Part shown: positions 22,074 through 29,589 of the stretch, piece after piece
Layout of the letters: the number at the start of each line of letters is the position of its first letter
Numbering within the stretch: position 1 is the first letter of the stretch
Assembly: GCF_000738775.1 (NCBI RefSeq)
Contig: NZ_JPOC01000020.1
Location: forward strand, 62,001 to 126,000
Origin: Prescottella defluvii
Lineage (GTDB): Bacteria > Actinomycetota > Actinomycetes > Mycobacteriales > Mycobacteriaceae
Reading direction: 5' to 3'
DNA length: 64,000 bases
Translations under genes and position numbers: made by a program
Notes under the pieces: model-generated
Told to the model about the DNA's origin: nothing
What the model saw: the letters and a program-made list of their open reading frames with translations, nothing else
Databases searched by the model: none

Positions 22074-24080
22074 GTGAGCAGCACTGTGAGTACTTCCCCC
22101 GTCACCTCCGTCCTGGTCGCCAACCGCGGTGAGATCGCCAGACGCGTCTTCGCGACGTGCCGGCGCACCGGGGTCGGCACGGTCGCGGTCTTCTCCGATC
22201 CCGACGCCGCGAGCCCGCACGTCGCGGAGGCCGATGCCGCGGTCCGGCTGCCGGGTTCGACACCGGCCGAGACGTACCTGCGCGCCGACGCGCTCATCGC
22301 CGCGGCGCGTGCCGCCGGGGCCGACGCCGTCCACCCCGGATACGGATTCCTCTCGGAGAACGCCGATTTCGCGCAGGCCGTCGAGGCTGCCGGACTCACC
22401 TGGATCGGGCCGCCGCCCAAGTCCATCGAGCTGATGGGCTCGAAGGTGGAGTCCAAGCGGATCATGGCCGAGGCCGGCGTCCCCGTCCTCGCCGAGTTGG
22501 ACCCGGCATCGGTCACCGAGGCCGACCTGCCGGTCCTGGTCAAGGCGTCCGCCGGTGGCGGCGGCCGCGGCATGCGCGTGGTGCGTGAGCTGTCGGCGCT
22601 GCCCCGCGAGATCGAGGCGGCCGCGCGCGAGGCCCAGTCCGCGTTCGGTGATCCGACGGTGTTCTGCGAGCGCTACCTCGAGACCGGACGGCACATCGAG
22701 GTCCAGGTGATGGCCGACCGGCACGGCACGGTGTGGGCGGTCGGCGAGCGTGAGTGCTCCATTCAGCGCCGCCACCAGAAGGTCGTGGAGGAGGCTCCGT
22801 CGCCACTGGTCGAACGCATTCCGGCCATGCGTGCGCGCCTGTTCGAGGCGGCGCGCCTCGCCGCCAACGCGATCGGCTACGAGGGCGCCGGCACCGTCGA
22901 GTTCCTCGCCGATGAAGCGGGAGACTTCTACTTCCTCGAGATGAACACGCGTCTGCAGGTGGAACACCCGGTCACCGAGTGCACCACCGGGCTCGATCTC
23001 GTCGAGCTGCAGCTACAGGTGGCGGCCGGTGCCGCACTGCCCGCCGAACCGCCCGCCCTGCGCGGACACTCGATCGAGGTCCGGCTGTACGCCGAGGACC
23101 CCGCCCACAACTGGCGACCGCAGAGCGGCACCGTCGAACGCATCGAGTTGCCCGGCCCCGCCGCGGAGTTCGAGGTTCTCGACCGGACCGGGGTGCGCCT
23201 GGACTCGGGCGTCGAGGACGGGTCGGTGGTGAGCGTCTTCTACGACCCCATGCTCGCGAAGGTCATCTCGTTCGCGCCCACCCGCACGCAGGCCGCGCAG
23301 GTGCTCGCGTCGGCGCTGGCCCGCACCCGGCTGCACGGTCTGCAGACCAACCGGGATCTCCTGGTGAACGTCCTGCGCCATCCCGCGTTCCTCGCGGGCG
23401 ACACCGACACCGCGTTCTTCGACACCCACGGACTCGACGCGCTGTCGCGTCCGCTCGCCGACGAGCAGGCCGAGAAGCTGTCCGCGCTCGCGGCCGCGCT
23501 GGCCGACGCCGCCGCCAATCGTGCCGCGGCACCGGTGAACGCCGGCCTGCCCAGCGGCTGGCGGAATCTGCCGTCGCAGCCGCAGCACAAGCAGTACGCG
23601 GGCACGCACGGCGAGCACGACATCCGCTACCTGCAGACCCGATCGGGTCTGACGGCGGAGGACTTCGAGAACGTCGTACTGGTGTCGTCGGCGCCCGACC
23701 GGGTGGTGCTCGACGTCGCGGGTCTGCAGCGCGGGTTCGACGTGGCCCGCTACGGGGACCTGGTGTGCGTCGACTCGGCGCTCGGACCGGTATCGCTCAC
23801 GGCGGTACCGAGATTCGTCGACCCGTCGACCGTCGTCGCGGAGGGGTCGCTGCTGGCGCCGATGCCGGGTGCGGTGATCCGCCTCGGCGCGGCGGCGGGC
23901 GATCGCGTGGAGGCCGGTCAGCCGATTCTGTGGCTCGAGGCCATGAAGATGGAGCACACCGTCAAGGCGCCCACCGCGGGCGTGCTCACCGAACTACCCG
24001 TTGCCGTCGGCCAGCAGGTCGATGTCGGATCGATCCTGGCAATCGTGGAAGCAGAAGTCGCAGAAGGAGAAACCACATGA
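22074..24080 (+). CDS. Acyl-CoA carboxylase alpha (biotin carboxylase/carrier) subunit
   Basis: The 668-residue protein starts with the biotin carboxylase signature VLVANRGEIARRVF, has the ATP-grasp glycine loop KASAGGGGRGMRVV near residue 157 and the ERECSIQRRHQKVVEE motif near 225, and ends with a biotin carrier domain whose EAMKMEH lysine lies about 43 residues from the C-terminus. The GTG at 22074 is preferred (GAGG 6 nt upstream). With the beta subunit it forms an MCC/GCC-like carboxylase. Similar accA1/accD1/fadE19 genes are adjacent in M. tuberculosis (Rv2500c-Rv2502c). Confidence 0.92.
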   Translation: MSSTVSTSPVTSVLVANRGEIARRVFATCRRTGVGTVAVFSDPDAASPHVAEADAAVRLPGSTPAETYLRADALIAAARAAGADAVHPGYGFLSENADFAQAVEAAGLTWIGPPPKSIELMGSKVESKRIMAEAGVPVLAELDPASVTEADLPVLVKASAGGGGRGMRVVRELSALPREIEAAAREAQSAFGDPTVFCERYLETGRHIEVQVMADRHGTVWAVGERECSIQRRHQKVVEEAPSPLVERIPAMRARLFEAARLAANAIGYEGAGTVEFLADEAGDFYFLEMNTRLQVEHPVTECTTGLDLVELQLQVAAGAALPAEPPALRGHSIEVRLYAEDPAHNWRPQSGTVERIELPGPAAEFEVLDRTGVRLDSGVEDGSVVSVFYDPMLAKVISFAPTRTQAAQVLASALARTRLHGLQTNRDLLVNVLRHPAFLAGDTDTAFFDTHGLDALSRPLADEQAEKLSALAAALADAAANRAAAPVNAGLPSGWRNLPSQPQHKQYAGTHGEHDIRYLQTRSGLTAEDFENVVLVSSAPDRVVLDVAGLQRGFDVARYGDLVCVDSALGPVSLTAVPRFVDPSTVVAEGSLLAPMPGAVIRLGAAAGDRVEAGQPILWLEAMKMEHTVKAPTAGVLTELPVAVGQQVDVGSILAIVEAEVAEGETT

Positions 24081-25240
24081 GCAGCTTCATCGAGTCGGAG
24101 GAGCAGAAGGAGCTGCGGGCGGCGGTGTCCAAGCTCGCGCAGCGCTTCAACTACGTCGACTACGTGCTGCCGAAGGCCCGCAAGGGCGAGCCGCTCACGG
24201 AGTTGTGGACCGAGGCCGGCAAGCTCGGGTTCCTGGGCGTCAACCTGCCCGAGGAGTACGGAGGCGGGGGAGCGGGCATCTACGAACTCGCGCTGGTGCA
24301 GGAGGAACTCGCGGCACAGGGCGCCGGACTGCTGCTGGTCGTGGTCTCGCCCGCGATCTGCGGCACCATCATCGGCAAGTACGGCACCGATGCGCAGAAG
24401 CAGGAATGGCTGACCGCGCTCGCCGACGGCTCCAAGATCATGGCGTTCGGCATCACCGAGCCCGATGCGGGTTCCAACTCGCACCAGATCACCACCACGG
24501 CGCGAAGGGACGGAGACGACTGGATCCTGCGCGGCAACAAGGTCTACATCTCCGGCGTCGATCAGGCCGACGCCGTCCTGATCGTGGCCCGCACCGAGGA
24601 CCACAAGACGGGCAAGCTCAAGCCCGCACTGTTCATCGTGCCCACCGAGGCCGAGAACTTCGTCGCGCAGCCGATGGAGATGGACGTCGTCGAGCCCGAT
24701 CGCCAGTTCACGCTGTTCCTCGACGACGTCCGACTGCCCGCCGACGCGCTGGTCGGCTCGGAGGACGCGGCACTGATGCAGTTGTTCGCGGGTCTCAACC
24801 CGGAACGCATCCTGGGGGCGGCGATGGCGATCGGCATGGGGCGCTGGGCGCTCGAGGCGGGCGTGAAGTTCGCGAAGGAACGCACCGTCTGGAAGACGCC
24901 GATCGGCGCTCACCAGGGGCTGGCACATCCGTTGGCGCAGTGCAAGATCGAGCTCGAGCTCGCCAAGCTGATGATGCAGAAGGCGGCCGTCCTCTACGAC
25001 AGCGGCGACGACTTCGGTGCGGCGGAGGCCGCGAACATGGCCAAGTACGCGGCCGCCGAGGCCAGCATCCGGACTCTCGACCAGGCGATCCAGACGCACG
25101 GCGGCGCGGGCCTGACCAAGGAGTACGGGCTGTCGGCGATGCTCGGTGCGGCGCGGATCGCGCGGGTGGCTCCGGTGAGCCGCGAGATGATCCTCAACTT
25201 CGTCTCCCAGCATTCGCTGGGCTTGCCGAAGTCGTACTGA
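24077..25240 (+). CDS. Acyl-CoA dehydrogenase (second)
   Basis: A 387-residue acyl-CoA dehydrogenase. Visible signatures are GITEPDAGSNSHQITTTA near residue 131 and HGGAGLTKEYGLSAMLGAAR near 344. The C-terminal catalytic Glu position reads VAPVSREM, so it lacks EGT. A Glu in GLNPERILGA (about residue 241) is the likely base. It differs clearly from the first dehydrogenase of the operon, suggesting two oxidation steps or two substrates. It overlaps the carboxylase stop (ATGA). Confidence 0.88.
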   Translation: MSSFIESEEQKELRAAVSKLAQRFNYVDYVLPKARKGEPLTELWTEAGKLGFLGVNLPEEYGGGGAGIYELALVQEELAAQGAGLLLVVVSPAICGTIIGKYGTDAQKQEWLTALADGSKIMAFGITEPDAGSNSHQITTTARRDGDDWILRGNKVYISGVDQADAVLIVARTEDHKTGKLKPALFIVPTEAENFVAQPMEMDVVEPDRQFTLFLDDVRLPADALVGSEDAALMQLFAGLNPERILGAAMAIGMGRWALEAGVKFAKERTVWKTPIGAHQGLAHPLAQCKIELELAKLMMQKAAVLYDSGDDFGAAEAANMAKYAAAEASIRTLDQAIQTHGGAGLTKEYGLSAMLGAARIARVAPVSREMILNFVSQHSLGLPKSY

Positions 25241-25250
25241 GGCGGTAGCG

Positions 25251-26057
25251 ATGACTGATTCCGATGCGGTACCCGTGATCGATCGTTTCGTTCGATACGA
25301 CGTCGCCGACAGTTGTGCGACGCTCACGCTGGACTCGCCGCACAATCGCAATGCGATCTCGAGCCGGCTGGTCGGTGAACTGCTGCAGGGCTTGGCCGAT
25401 GCCGCGGCCGACGACGGGGTGCGTGCCGTCGTGCTCACCCACACCGGTGGCACGTTCTGCGCGGGTGCGGACCTGTCGGAGGCGAGTGGCGCCGCGGACG
25501 CCGACCCGGCGGAACTCGCGGCCGAGCGGACCCGTCAGATGGTCGGTCTGTTGAGGGCGATCGTGGAGCTACCGAAACCGGTGATCGCCCGTGTGGACGG
25601 ACACGTCCGTGCCGGTGGGATGGGTCTGGTGGGGGCGTGCGACATCGTCGTCGCCGGTCCGGACAGCACGTTCGCGTTGACGGAGGCTCGTCTGGGTCTG
25701 GCGGCGTCGATCATCTCGCTCACGGTGATTCCGCGGCTCACGGCGCGTGCGGCCGGACGCTACTTCCTCACCGGCGAGAAGTTCGGTCCGCACGAGGCGG
25801 AGGCGATCGGTCTGGTCAGCGAGGCGGTGCAGGACGCGGAGGACACTGTCCGGGAGTTGGTCGCGACTCTGTGGAAGTGCTCGCCGCAGGGGTTGGCCGA
25901 GTCCAAGAAGCTCACGACGATGCGGATGCTCGAGGACTTCGATCGCTACGGGGATGTCCTCGCCGCGCAGTCCGCGGCGCTGTTCGGATCGGCCGATGCG
26001 GTCGAGGGAATCACGGCGTTCATGCAGAAGCGGCGGCCGTCGTGGGTGCCCCAGTGA
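25251..26057 (+). CDS. Enoyl-CoA hydratase/isomerase family protein
   Basis: A 268-residue crotonase-fold protein: the oxyanion-hole segment GGTFCAGADLSEA lies near residue 65 and HVRAGGMGLVGACDIVVAG near 118. In this gene context it probably hydrates the carboxylated enoyl-CoA, the LiuC/AtuE role, although a generic beta-oxidation hydratase is possible. It begins 10 bp after the second dehydrogenase and is followed by a hairpin, ending the operon. Confidence 0.87.
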   Translation: MTDSDAVPVIDRFVRYDVADSCATLTLDSPHNRNAISSRLVGELLQGLADAAADDGVRAVVLTHTGGTFCAGADLSEASGAADADPAELAAERTRQMVGLLRAIVELPKPVIARVDGHVRAGGMGLVGACDIVVAGPDSTFALTEARLGLAASIISLTVIPRLTARAAGRYFLTGEKFGPHEAEAIGLVSEAVQDAEDTVRELVATLWKCSPQGLAESKKLTTMRMLEDFDRYGDVLAAQSAALFGSADAVEGITAFMQKRRPSWVPQ

Positions 26058-26088
26058 TGTCCGACCGCAGTGCCGACACACGGATGCG

Positions 26089-26110
26089 CCGTGACCCGGA
26101 CGGGTCACGG
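26089..26110. terminator. Bidirectional terminator between convergent genes
   Basis: CCGTGACCCG (26089-26098) pairs perfectly with CGGGTCACGG (26101-26110) around a 2-nt centre. It lies 31 bp after the hydratase stop and 16 bp beyond the stop of the minus-strand 42-residue peptide gene, so it can end both transcripts. Confidence 0.65.
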
Positions 26111-26126
26111 CGCGGTCCGGGCATTG

Positions 26127-26255
26127 TTACTTGCCCAGGCCCTGGAACGCGTCGAGCGAGCCGGAGAAGAAGTCCAGCGCCTTGAGCAGGTTGGAGGCGT
26201 TCGACGCGAAATCCTTGACGAAGTCGAAGTAGGGGATGAAGTCTGCAGAACCCAT
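26127..26255 (-). CDS. Small amphipathic peptide, candidate PorA/PorH-type channel protein
   Basis: This gene encodes 42 residues with no signal peptide: it starts MGSADFIPYFDFVKDFAS and ends DAFQGLGK. Aromatic and aliphatic residues alternate with Asp/Lys/Ser so that the middle (about 8-38) would form an amphipathic helix, with a net acidic charge. Size, absence of a leader, Phe/Asp/Leu/Ser composition and FF motif resemble the 40-60-residue PorA/PorH cell-wall channel peptides of Corynebacterium. AGGAG sits 8 nt before the ATG, and a hairpin follows the stop, so it looks like an independent, well-translated gene. It could instead be a different secreted or membrane-active peptide; homology is by pattern only. 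Confidence 0.6.
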   Translation of the reverse strand: MGSADFIPYFDFVKDFASNASNLLKALDFFSGSLDAFQGLGK

Positions 26256-26358
26256 GGAAAGTGCTCCTGTGTGAGTGGATCGGGAGGAAGTGGGCCTTCC
26301 CTCACAGGAATTAGTAGCGGCCGCAACGCGGTTCGGCAATCGAGATGTGACTAAGGAC

Positions 26359-26377
26359 ACCCTAATTTGGGTATTAT
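26359..26377 (+). promoter_or_regulatory. Inverted repeat and -10 element upstream of tetR
   Basis: ACCCTAATTTGGGT (26359-26372) is a near-palindrome with arms ACCC/GGGT. It abuts TATTAT (26372-26377), a plausible -10 for the TetR gene at 26447. The site is in the 191-bp divergent spacer between tetR and the 42-residue peptide gene, so it could affect both. The remainder of the spacer shows nothing else clear. Confidence 0.4.
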
Positions 26378-26446
26378 CCGCATCCTGAGCACGCGTGATT
26401 CACTCGAAACCCGACCACGGCCGACCCGAGAGGACGAACGACGGAC

Positions 26447-27085
26447 ATGCGAGCACCGCAGCAGGACCGGAGCCGGCTGACCCGGCATCGCCTCCTCGAG
26501 GCAACCGTCGACTGTCTGGCCGAGTTCGGTTGGTCGGCCACGACGGTGGCCGTCGTCGCGCAACGCGCCGGCGTCTCCCGTGGCGCCACGCAGCATCACT
26601 TCCCGACCCGCGAGGATCTCATCACCGCAGCGCTCGAGTTCATGTTCGACAGCCGGATGGAGCAGGCGCGGCGTGAGGCGACGGAGCTGCCGGACGGTGC
26701 GGGCCGGACCGAGGCGGTGGTGGCGCGGCTCGTCGACTACTACTCGGGCTCGCTGTTCAAGGCGGCGCTGCAGGTGTGGACGGCGGCGGCCGCCGACGCG
26801 GAACTGCGGGCGCGGGTCCTCCCGCTCGAGGACCGGTTCGGCCGCATCGCGCACCGCACCGCCGTCGAGAGTCTCGGCGTGGACGATTCGAACCCGACGG
26901 TCCGACGTCTGGTCCAGGCGACGCTCGATCTGGCGCGCGGTCTCGGGCTCGCGGACGTCCTCACCGACGACTCGCGACGTCGGGCCGAGATCGTGCGGTG
27001 CTGGGCCGCCCAGCTCGACTCCGCGCTGTCACCGCTCGACGCTCGACGCGGTGATGTGACGTCGCCCGCGTCGCCGGTGTCGTAG
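26447..27085 (+). CDS. TetR family transcriptional regulator
   Basis: A 212-residue regulator with an N-terminal TetR HTH (residues about 8-55; VAVVAQRAGVSRGATQHHFPTREDLI). The C-terminal ligand domain is unassigned. It lies just past the atu/liu-like operon; in M. tuberculosis a TetR gene (Rv2506) also neighbours the accA1/accD1 cluster, so it is a reasonable candidate repressor for the 16721 palindrome, though its own upstream repeat is different in sequence. The divergent 42-residue peptide gene is another possible target. Confidence 0.88.
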   Translation: MRAPQQDRSRLTRHRLLEATVDCLAEFGWSATTVAVVAQRAGVSRGATQHHFPTREDLITAALEFMFDSRMEQARREATELPDGAGRTEAVVARLVDYYSGSLFKAALQVWTAAAADAELRARVLPLEDRFGRIAHRTAVESLGVDDSNPTVRRLVQATLDLARGLGLADVLTDDSRRRAEIVRCWAAQLDSALSPLDARRGDVTSPASPVS

Positions 27086-27103
27086 CCGGTACAGTTCCGC
27101 CCC

Positions 27104-27628
27104 ATGTCGATCAAGCTGGTGGGGGTGCTGGCGGGTGCCGCCGTGCTGGTCGCCGGCTGCGGTGCGGCGGACGGGTCCGACGAATCCGTCGGCTCGACGG
27201 TGTCGACCGTGCGCGCGACCGGTCCGTTCTTCGGTGAGTGCGGTTCGGTCACCGACGAGGAGGTGGCCGAAGCGTTCGGCGTCCCGGGGTTCGGCACGGT
27301 GGTCCGAAACTCGGTGGGCTGCGAGTGGCAGGTATCGCAGGATGCCGGGCAGGGCGGCCCGCACGTGTCGTTCTCGTGGTACCGCGGCAGTCCGATCGGG
27401 CGTGAGCGGGCCGGCAGCGAACTGATCGGGCGTCCGGCCGCCGACATCGAGATCGCGGGGAACCCGGGGTTCGAGGCGTCCGTGTCGAGCAGGCTGTGCG
27501 AACTGGGTGTCGAGTTCGGCGACGGCTTCGTGCACTGGTCGGTCGCGTACGTCGGCTCGGTACCGACGGCCGATCCGTGCGTCGCGGCGCGAGAGCTCGC
27601 GGAGCTCACCGTGGCGAGGGGGAAGTGA
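27104..27628 (+). CDS. DUF3558-type lipoprotein
   Basis: A 174-residue secreted lipoprotein with a signal peptide and lipobox LVAGC (Cys about residue 19), then a DUF3558-like domain (CGSVTDEEVAEAFGVPGFGTV ... CEW) containing four further cysteines likely to form disulfides. DUF3558 proteins are surface lipoproteins of actinobacteria with unknown role. It is paralogous in layout to the gene 2 bp downstream and probably co-transcribed with it. Confidence 0.8.
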   Translation: MSIKLVGVLAGAAVLVAGCGAADGSDESVGSTVSTVRATGPFFGECGSVTDEEVAEAFGVPGFGTVVRNSVGCEWQVSQDAGQGGPHVSFSWYRGSPIGRERAGSELIGRPAADIEIAGNPGFEASVSSRLCELGVEFGDGFVHWSVAYVGSVPTADPCVAARELAELTVARGK

Positions 27629-27629
27629 A

Positions 27630-28172
27630 GTGACCCGGATTCCGGCATCCGTCGTCCGTTCGGCCGCGGTCCTGGCGCCTGCGCTCGTCCTCGCGGGCTG
27701 CACGTCGATCGTTTCCGGTACGCCGACCCCCGTCGGCGCCGGGGAATCCGGCGCGTCGTCGAGATTCGCGTCGCTGCTCACCGAGTGCGATGTCGTCGCG
27801 CCGGACAGGATCGCCGAGGCGGTCGGCGGCGGCCCCGTCGAACGGGGCTTCTTCGGCGCGATCTGCCGCTGGACGGTCGGTGGCCCGAGCGGTCCCGTGC
27901 GGGTGACGTTCAACTGGTTCGAGACCGGTTCGCTCGACATCGAGCGCCGGACGTCCGAACAGTTGGGGTACGACGTGCAGGACGTGAGCATCGAGGGCCG
28001 GCGCGCCGTGCTGTCGCGCCCGCCGCAGGATCCGGGTAGCTGCGGGATCTCCGCAGGTGGCCCGGCCGGTGGCGTCGTGGGCTGGTGGGTGCAGTTCCGG
28101 GCGGCGGGACATCCCGATCCGTGTGACGCCGCGATCGAGCTGGCGAAACTGACGCTGACGCAGAGCGCGTGA
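27630..28172 (+). CDS. DUF3558-type lipoprotein (tandem paralogue)
   Basis: A 180-residue lipoprotein with lipobox LAGC (Cys about residue 25) followed by a Ser/Gly/Pro linker and a DUF3558-like domain (LLTECDVVAPDRIAEAVGGG ... CRWTV). GTG at 27630 is chosen because it gives a proper signal peptide and begins 1 nt after the preceding stop. The two genes look like a tandem duplication with considerable divergence. Confidence 0.78.
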   Translation: MTRIPASVVRSAAVLAPALVLAGCTSIVSGTPTPVGAGESGASSRFASLLTECDVVAPDRIAEAVGGGPVERGFFGAICRWTVGGPSGPVRVTFNWFETGSLDIERRTSEQLGYDVQDVSIEGRRAVLSRPPQDPGSCGISAGGPAGGVVGWWVQFRAAGHPDPCDAAIELAKLTLTQSA

Positions 28173-28585
28173 GTCGGACCTGCCGCGACCTGCCGCGACC
28201 GGCACAGCCGATGTCCGGGCTTACATACCACGCCGGGCATACCATGTTCGGCCCGCTTTGACCTCGAATGGAGCTGCCGGGTATCGTTGGGGGTCGTGTC
28301 CGACCGTGGGGGTCGCTACGCAGGCTATTGCTTCCGCGTGTCCGGGCCGATCTGTGTGCCTATGCGAGGCATTGCCGTGCGCGAGTTTCTGTGGTTTCTG
28401 CAGGTACGAGCATCCGGTTGCCTGTGTAGGGGTGCGCGACACGCCCGACCTCGTGTGCACGCGAGGACCGGGTGAGGGGCAGCAGCTCTCTTGCCCCAAC
28501 CGATGGATCCCTAATTTCAGAACAGCCAAGGTTGCTTGAACGGGTTCCTGTACGAGCAGTCCGAAACGAAGAAGAAAGCCGGTAA
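28173..28585 (+). promoter_or_regulatory. Gene-free 413-bp region with str promoter and long leader
   Basis: The best sigma-A promoter is TTGACC (28258-28263), an 18-bp spacer and TATCGT (28282-28287), giving a start near 28294 and a leader of about 290 nt before rpsL. The leader contains a hairpin with arms GGGGCA (28476-28481) and TGCCCC (28492-28497) and a palindromic CTCGTGTGCACGCGAG-like element at about 28460-28475. A tandem GACCTGCCGC repeat lies near 28176-28196. No convincing gene is present. Confidence 0.5.
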
Positions 28586-28960
28586 ATGCCAACCATCAAC
28601 CAGCTGGTCCGCAAGGGCCGCCGCGACAAGGCCGCCAAGGTCAAGAGCGCGGCGCTCAAGGGCAGCCCGCAGCGTCGTGGCGTGTGCACTCGCGTGTACA
28701 CCACTACCCCCAAGAAGCCGAACTCCGCGCTGCGTAAGGTCGCCCGTGTGCGCCTGACCAGCTCCGTCGAGGTCACCGCTTACATCCCGGGTGAGGGCCA
28801 CAACCTGCAGGAGCACTCGATGGTGCTCGTCCGCGGCGGTCGTGTGAAGGACCTTCCGGGTGTGCGCTACAAGATCATCCGTGGCTCGCTCGACACCCAG
28901 GGTGTCAAGAACCGCAAGCAGGCACGCAGCCGCTACGGCGCCAAGAAGGAGAAGAGCTAA
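28586..28960 (+). CDS. rpsL: 30S ribosomal protein S12
   Basis: The 124-residue S12 protein is normal in length. It keeps Lys43 in the [13 protein letters not shown] loop and the second conserved lysine in [12 protein letters not shown], i.e. the streptomycin-susceptible form. S12 is at the decoding centre. It is the first gene of the str operon and overlaps rpsG by one base (TAATG). Confidence 0.98.
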   Translation: MPTINQLVRKGRRDKAAKVKSAALKGSPQRRGVCTRVYTTTPKKPNSALRKVARVRLTSSVEVTAYIPGEGHNLQEHSMVLVRGGRVKDLPGVRYKIIRGSLDTQGVKNRKQARSRYGAKKEKS

Positions 28961-29430
28961 TGCCACGTAAGGGCCCCGCTCCCAAGCGCCCGCTGATCGC
29001 CGATCCGGTCTACGGTTCGCCGCTGGTCACGCAGCTCGTCAACAAGATCCTCATGGACGGCAAGAAGTCCACTGCCGAGCGCATCGTCTACGAAGCACTC
29101 GAGCAGGCCCGCGAGAAGACCGGCACCGATCCGGTCGTCACCCTCAAGCGCGCGCTCGACAACGTCAAGCCCGCCCTCGAGGTTCGCAGCCGTCGTGTCG
29201 GTGGCGCCACCTACCAGGTGCCGGTCGAGGTTCGCCCCGGTCGCTCCACCACGCTGGCCCTGCGCTGGCTGGTGACCTTCTCGCGTGCACGTCGTGAGAA
29301 GACCATGGTCGAGCGTCTCGCCAACGAGCTCATGGATGCCAGCAATGGTCTCGGTGCAGCCGTGAAGCGTCGCGAGGACACCCACAAGATGGCTGAAGCC
29401 AACAAGGCGTTCGCGCACTACCGCTGGTGA
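28960..29430 (+). CDS. rpsG: 30S ribosomal protein S7
   Basis: The 156-residue S7 protein begins [11 protein letters not shown] and ends [15 protein letters not shown], as in other actinobacteria. S7 nucleates assembly of the 30S head and contacts the E site. Its start overlaps the rpsL stop, implying translational coupling. A long inverted repeat follows before fusA. Confidence 0.98.
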   Translation: MPRKGPAPKRPLIADPVYGSPLVTQLVNKILMDGKKSTAERIVYEALEQAREKTGTDPVVTLKRALDNVKPALEVRSRRVGGATYQVPVEVRPGRSTTLALRWLVTFSRARREKTMVERLANELMDASNGLGAAVKRREDTHKMAEANKAFAHYRW

Positions 29431-29435
29431 CACCA

Positions 29436-29490
29436 CGCCAGGCCGGGGGAGCCTCACGGGTCTGAATCCCGAGAAACCCCCGGCCTGGCG
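29436..29490 (+). other. Long stem-loop between rpsG and fusA
   Basis: CGCCAGGCCGGGGG (29436-29449) pairs with CCCCCGGCCTGGCG (29477-29490), a perfect 14-bp stem with a 27-nt loop that itself holds CGGG/CCCG arms. It starts 6 bp after the rpsG stop. It may partially terminate or process the str transcript, which would lower fusA/tuf relative to rpsLG unless they have a separate promoter. Confidence 0.6.
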
Positions 29491-29589
29491 TCGTCACTAC
29501 TGTGTCGGTTCCGTAATCGGGCCGGCTGACAAGAGAAAAGACGGTGGCCCCAGAAGGGCCGACACGATCAACGAGCGGGGAAGAATCCT

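Noticed and set aside
28362-28475. Small upstream ORF (start ATG near 28362) in the rpsL leader
   Set aside because: It has no ribosome site, its composition is Arg/Cys-rich and shadow-like, and it has no peptide feature typical of attenuation leaders.
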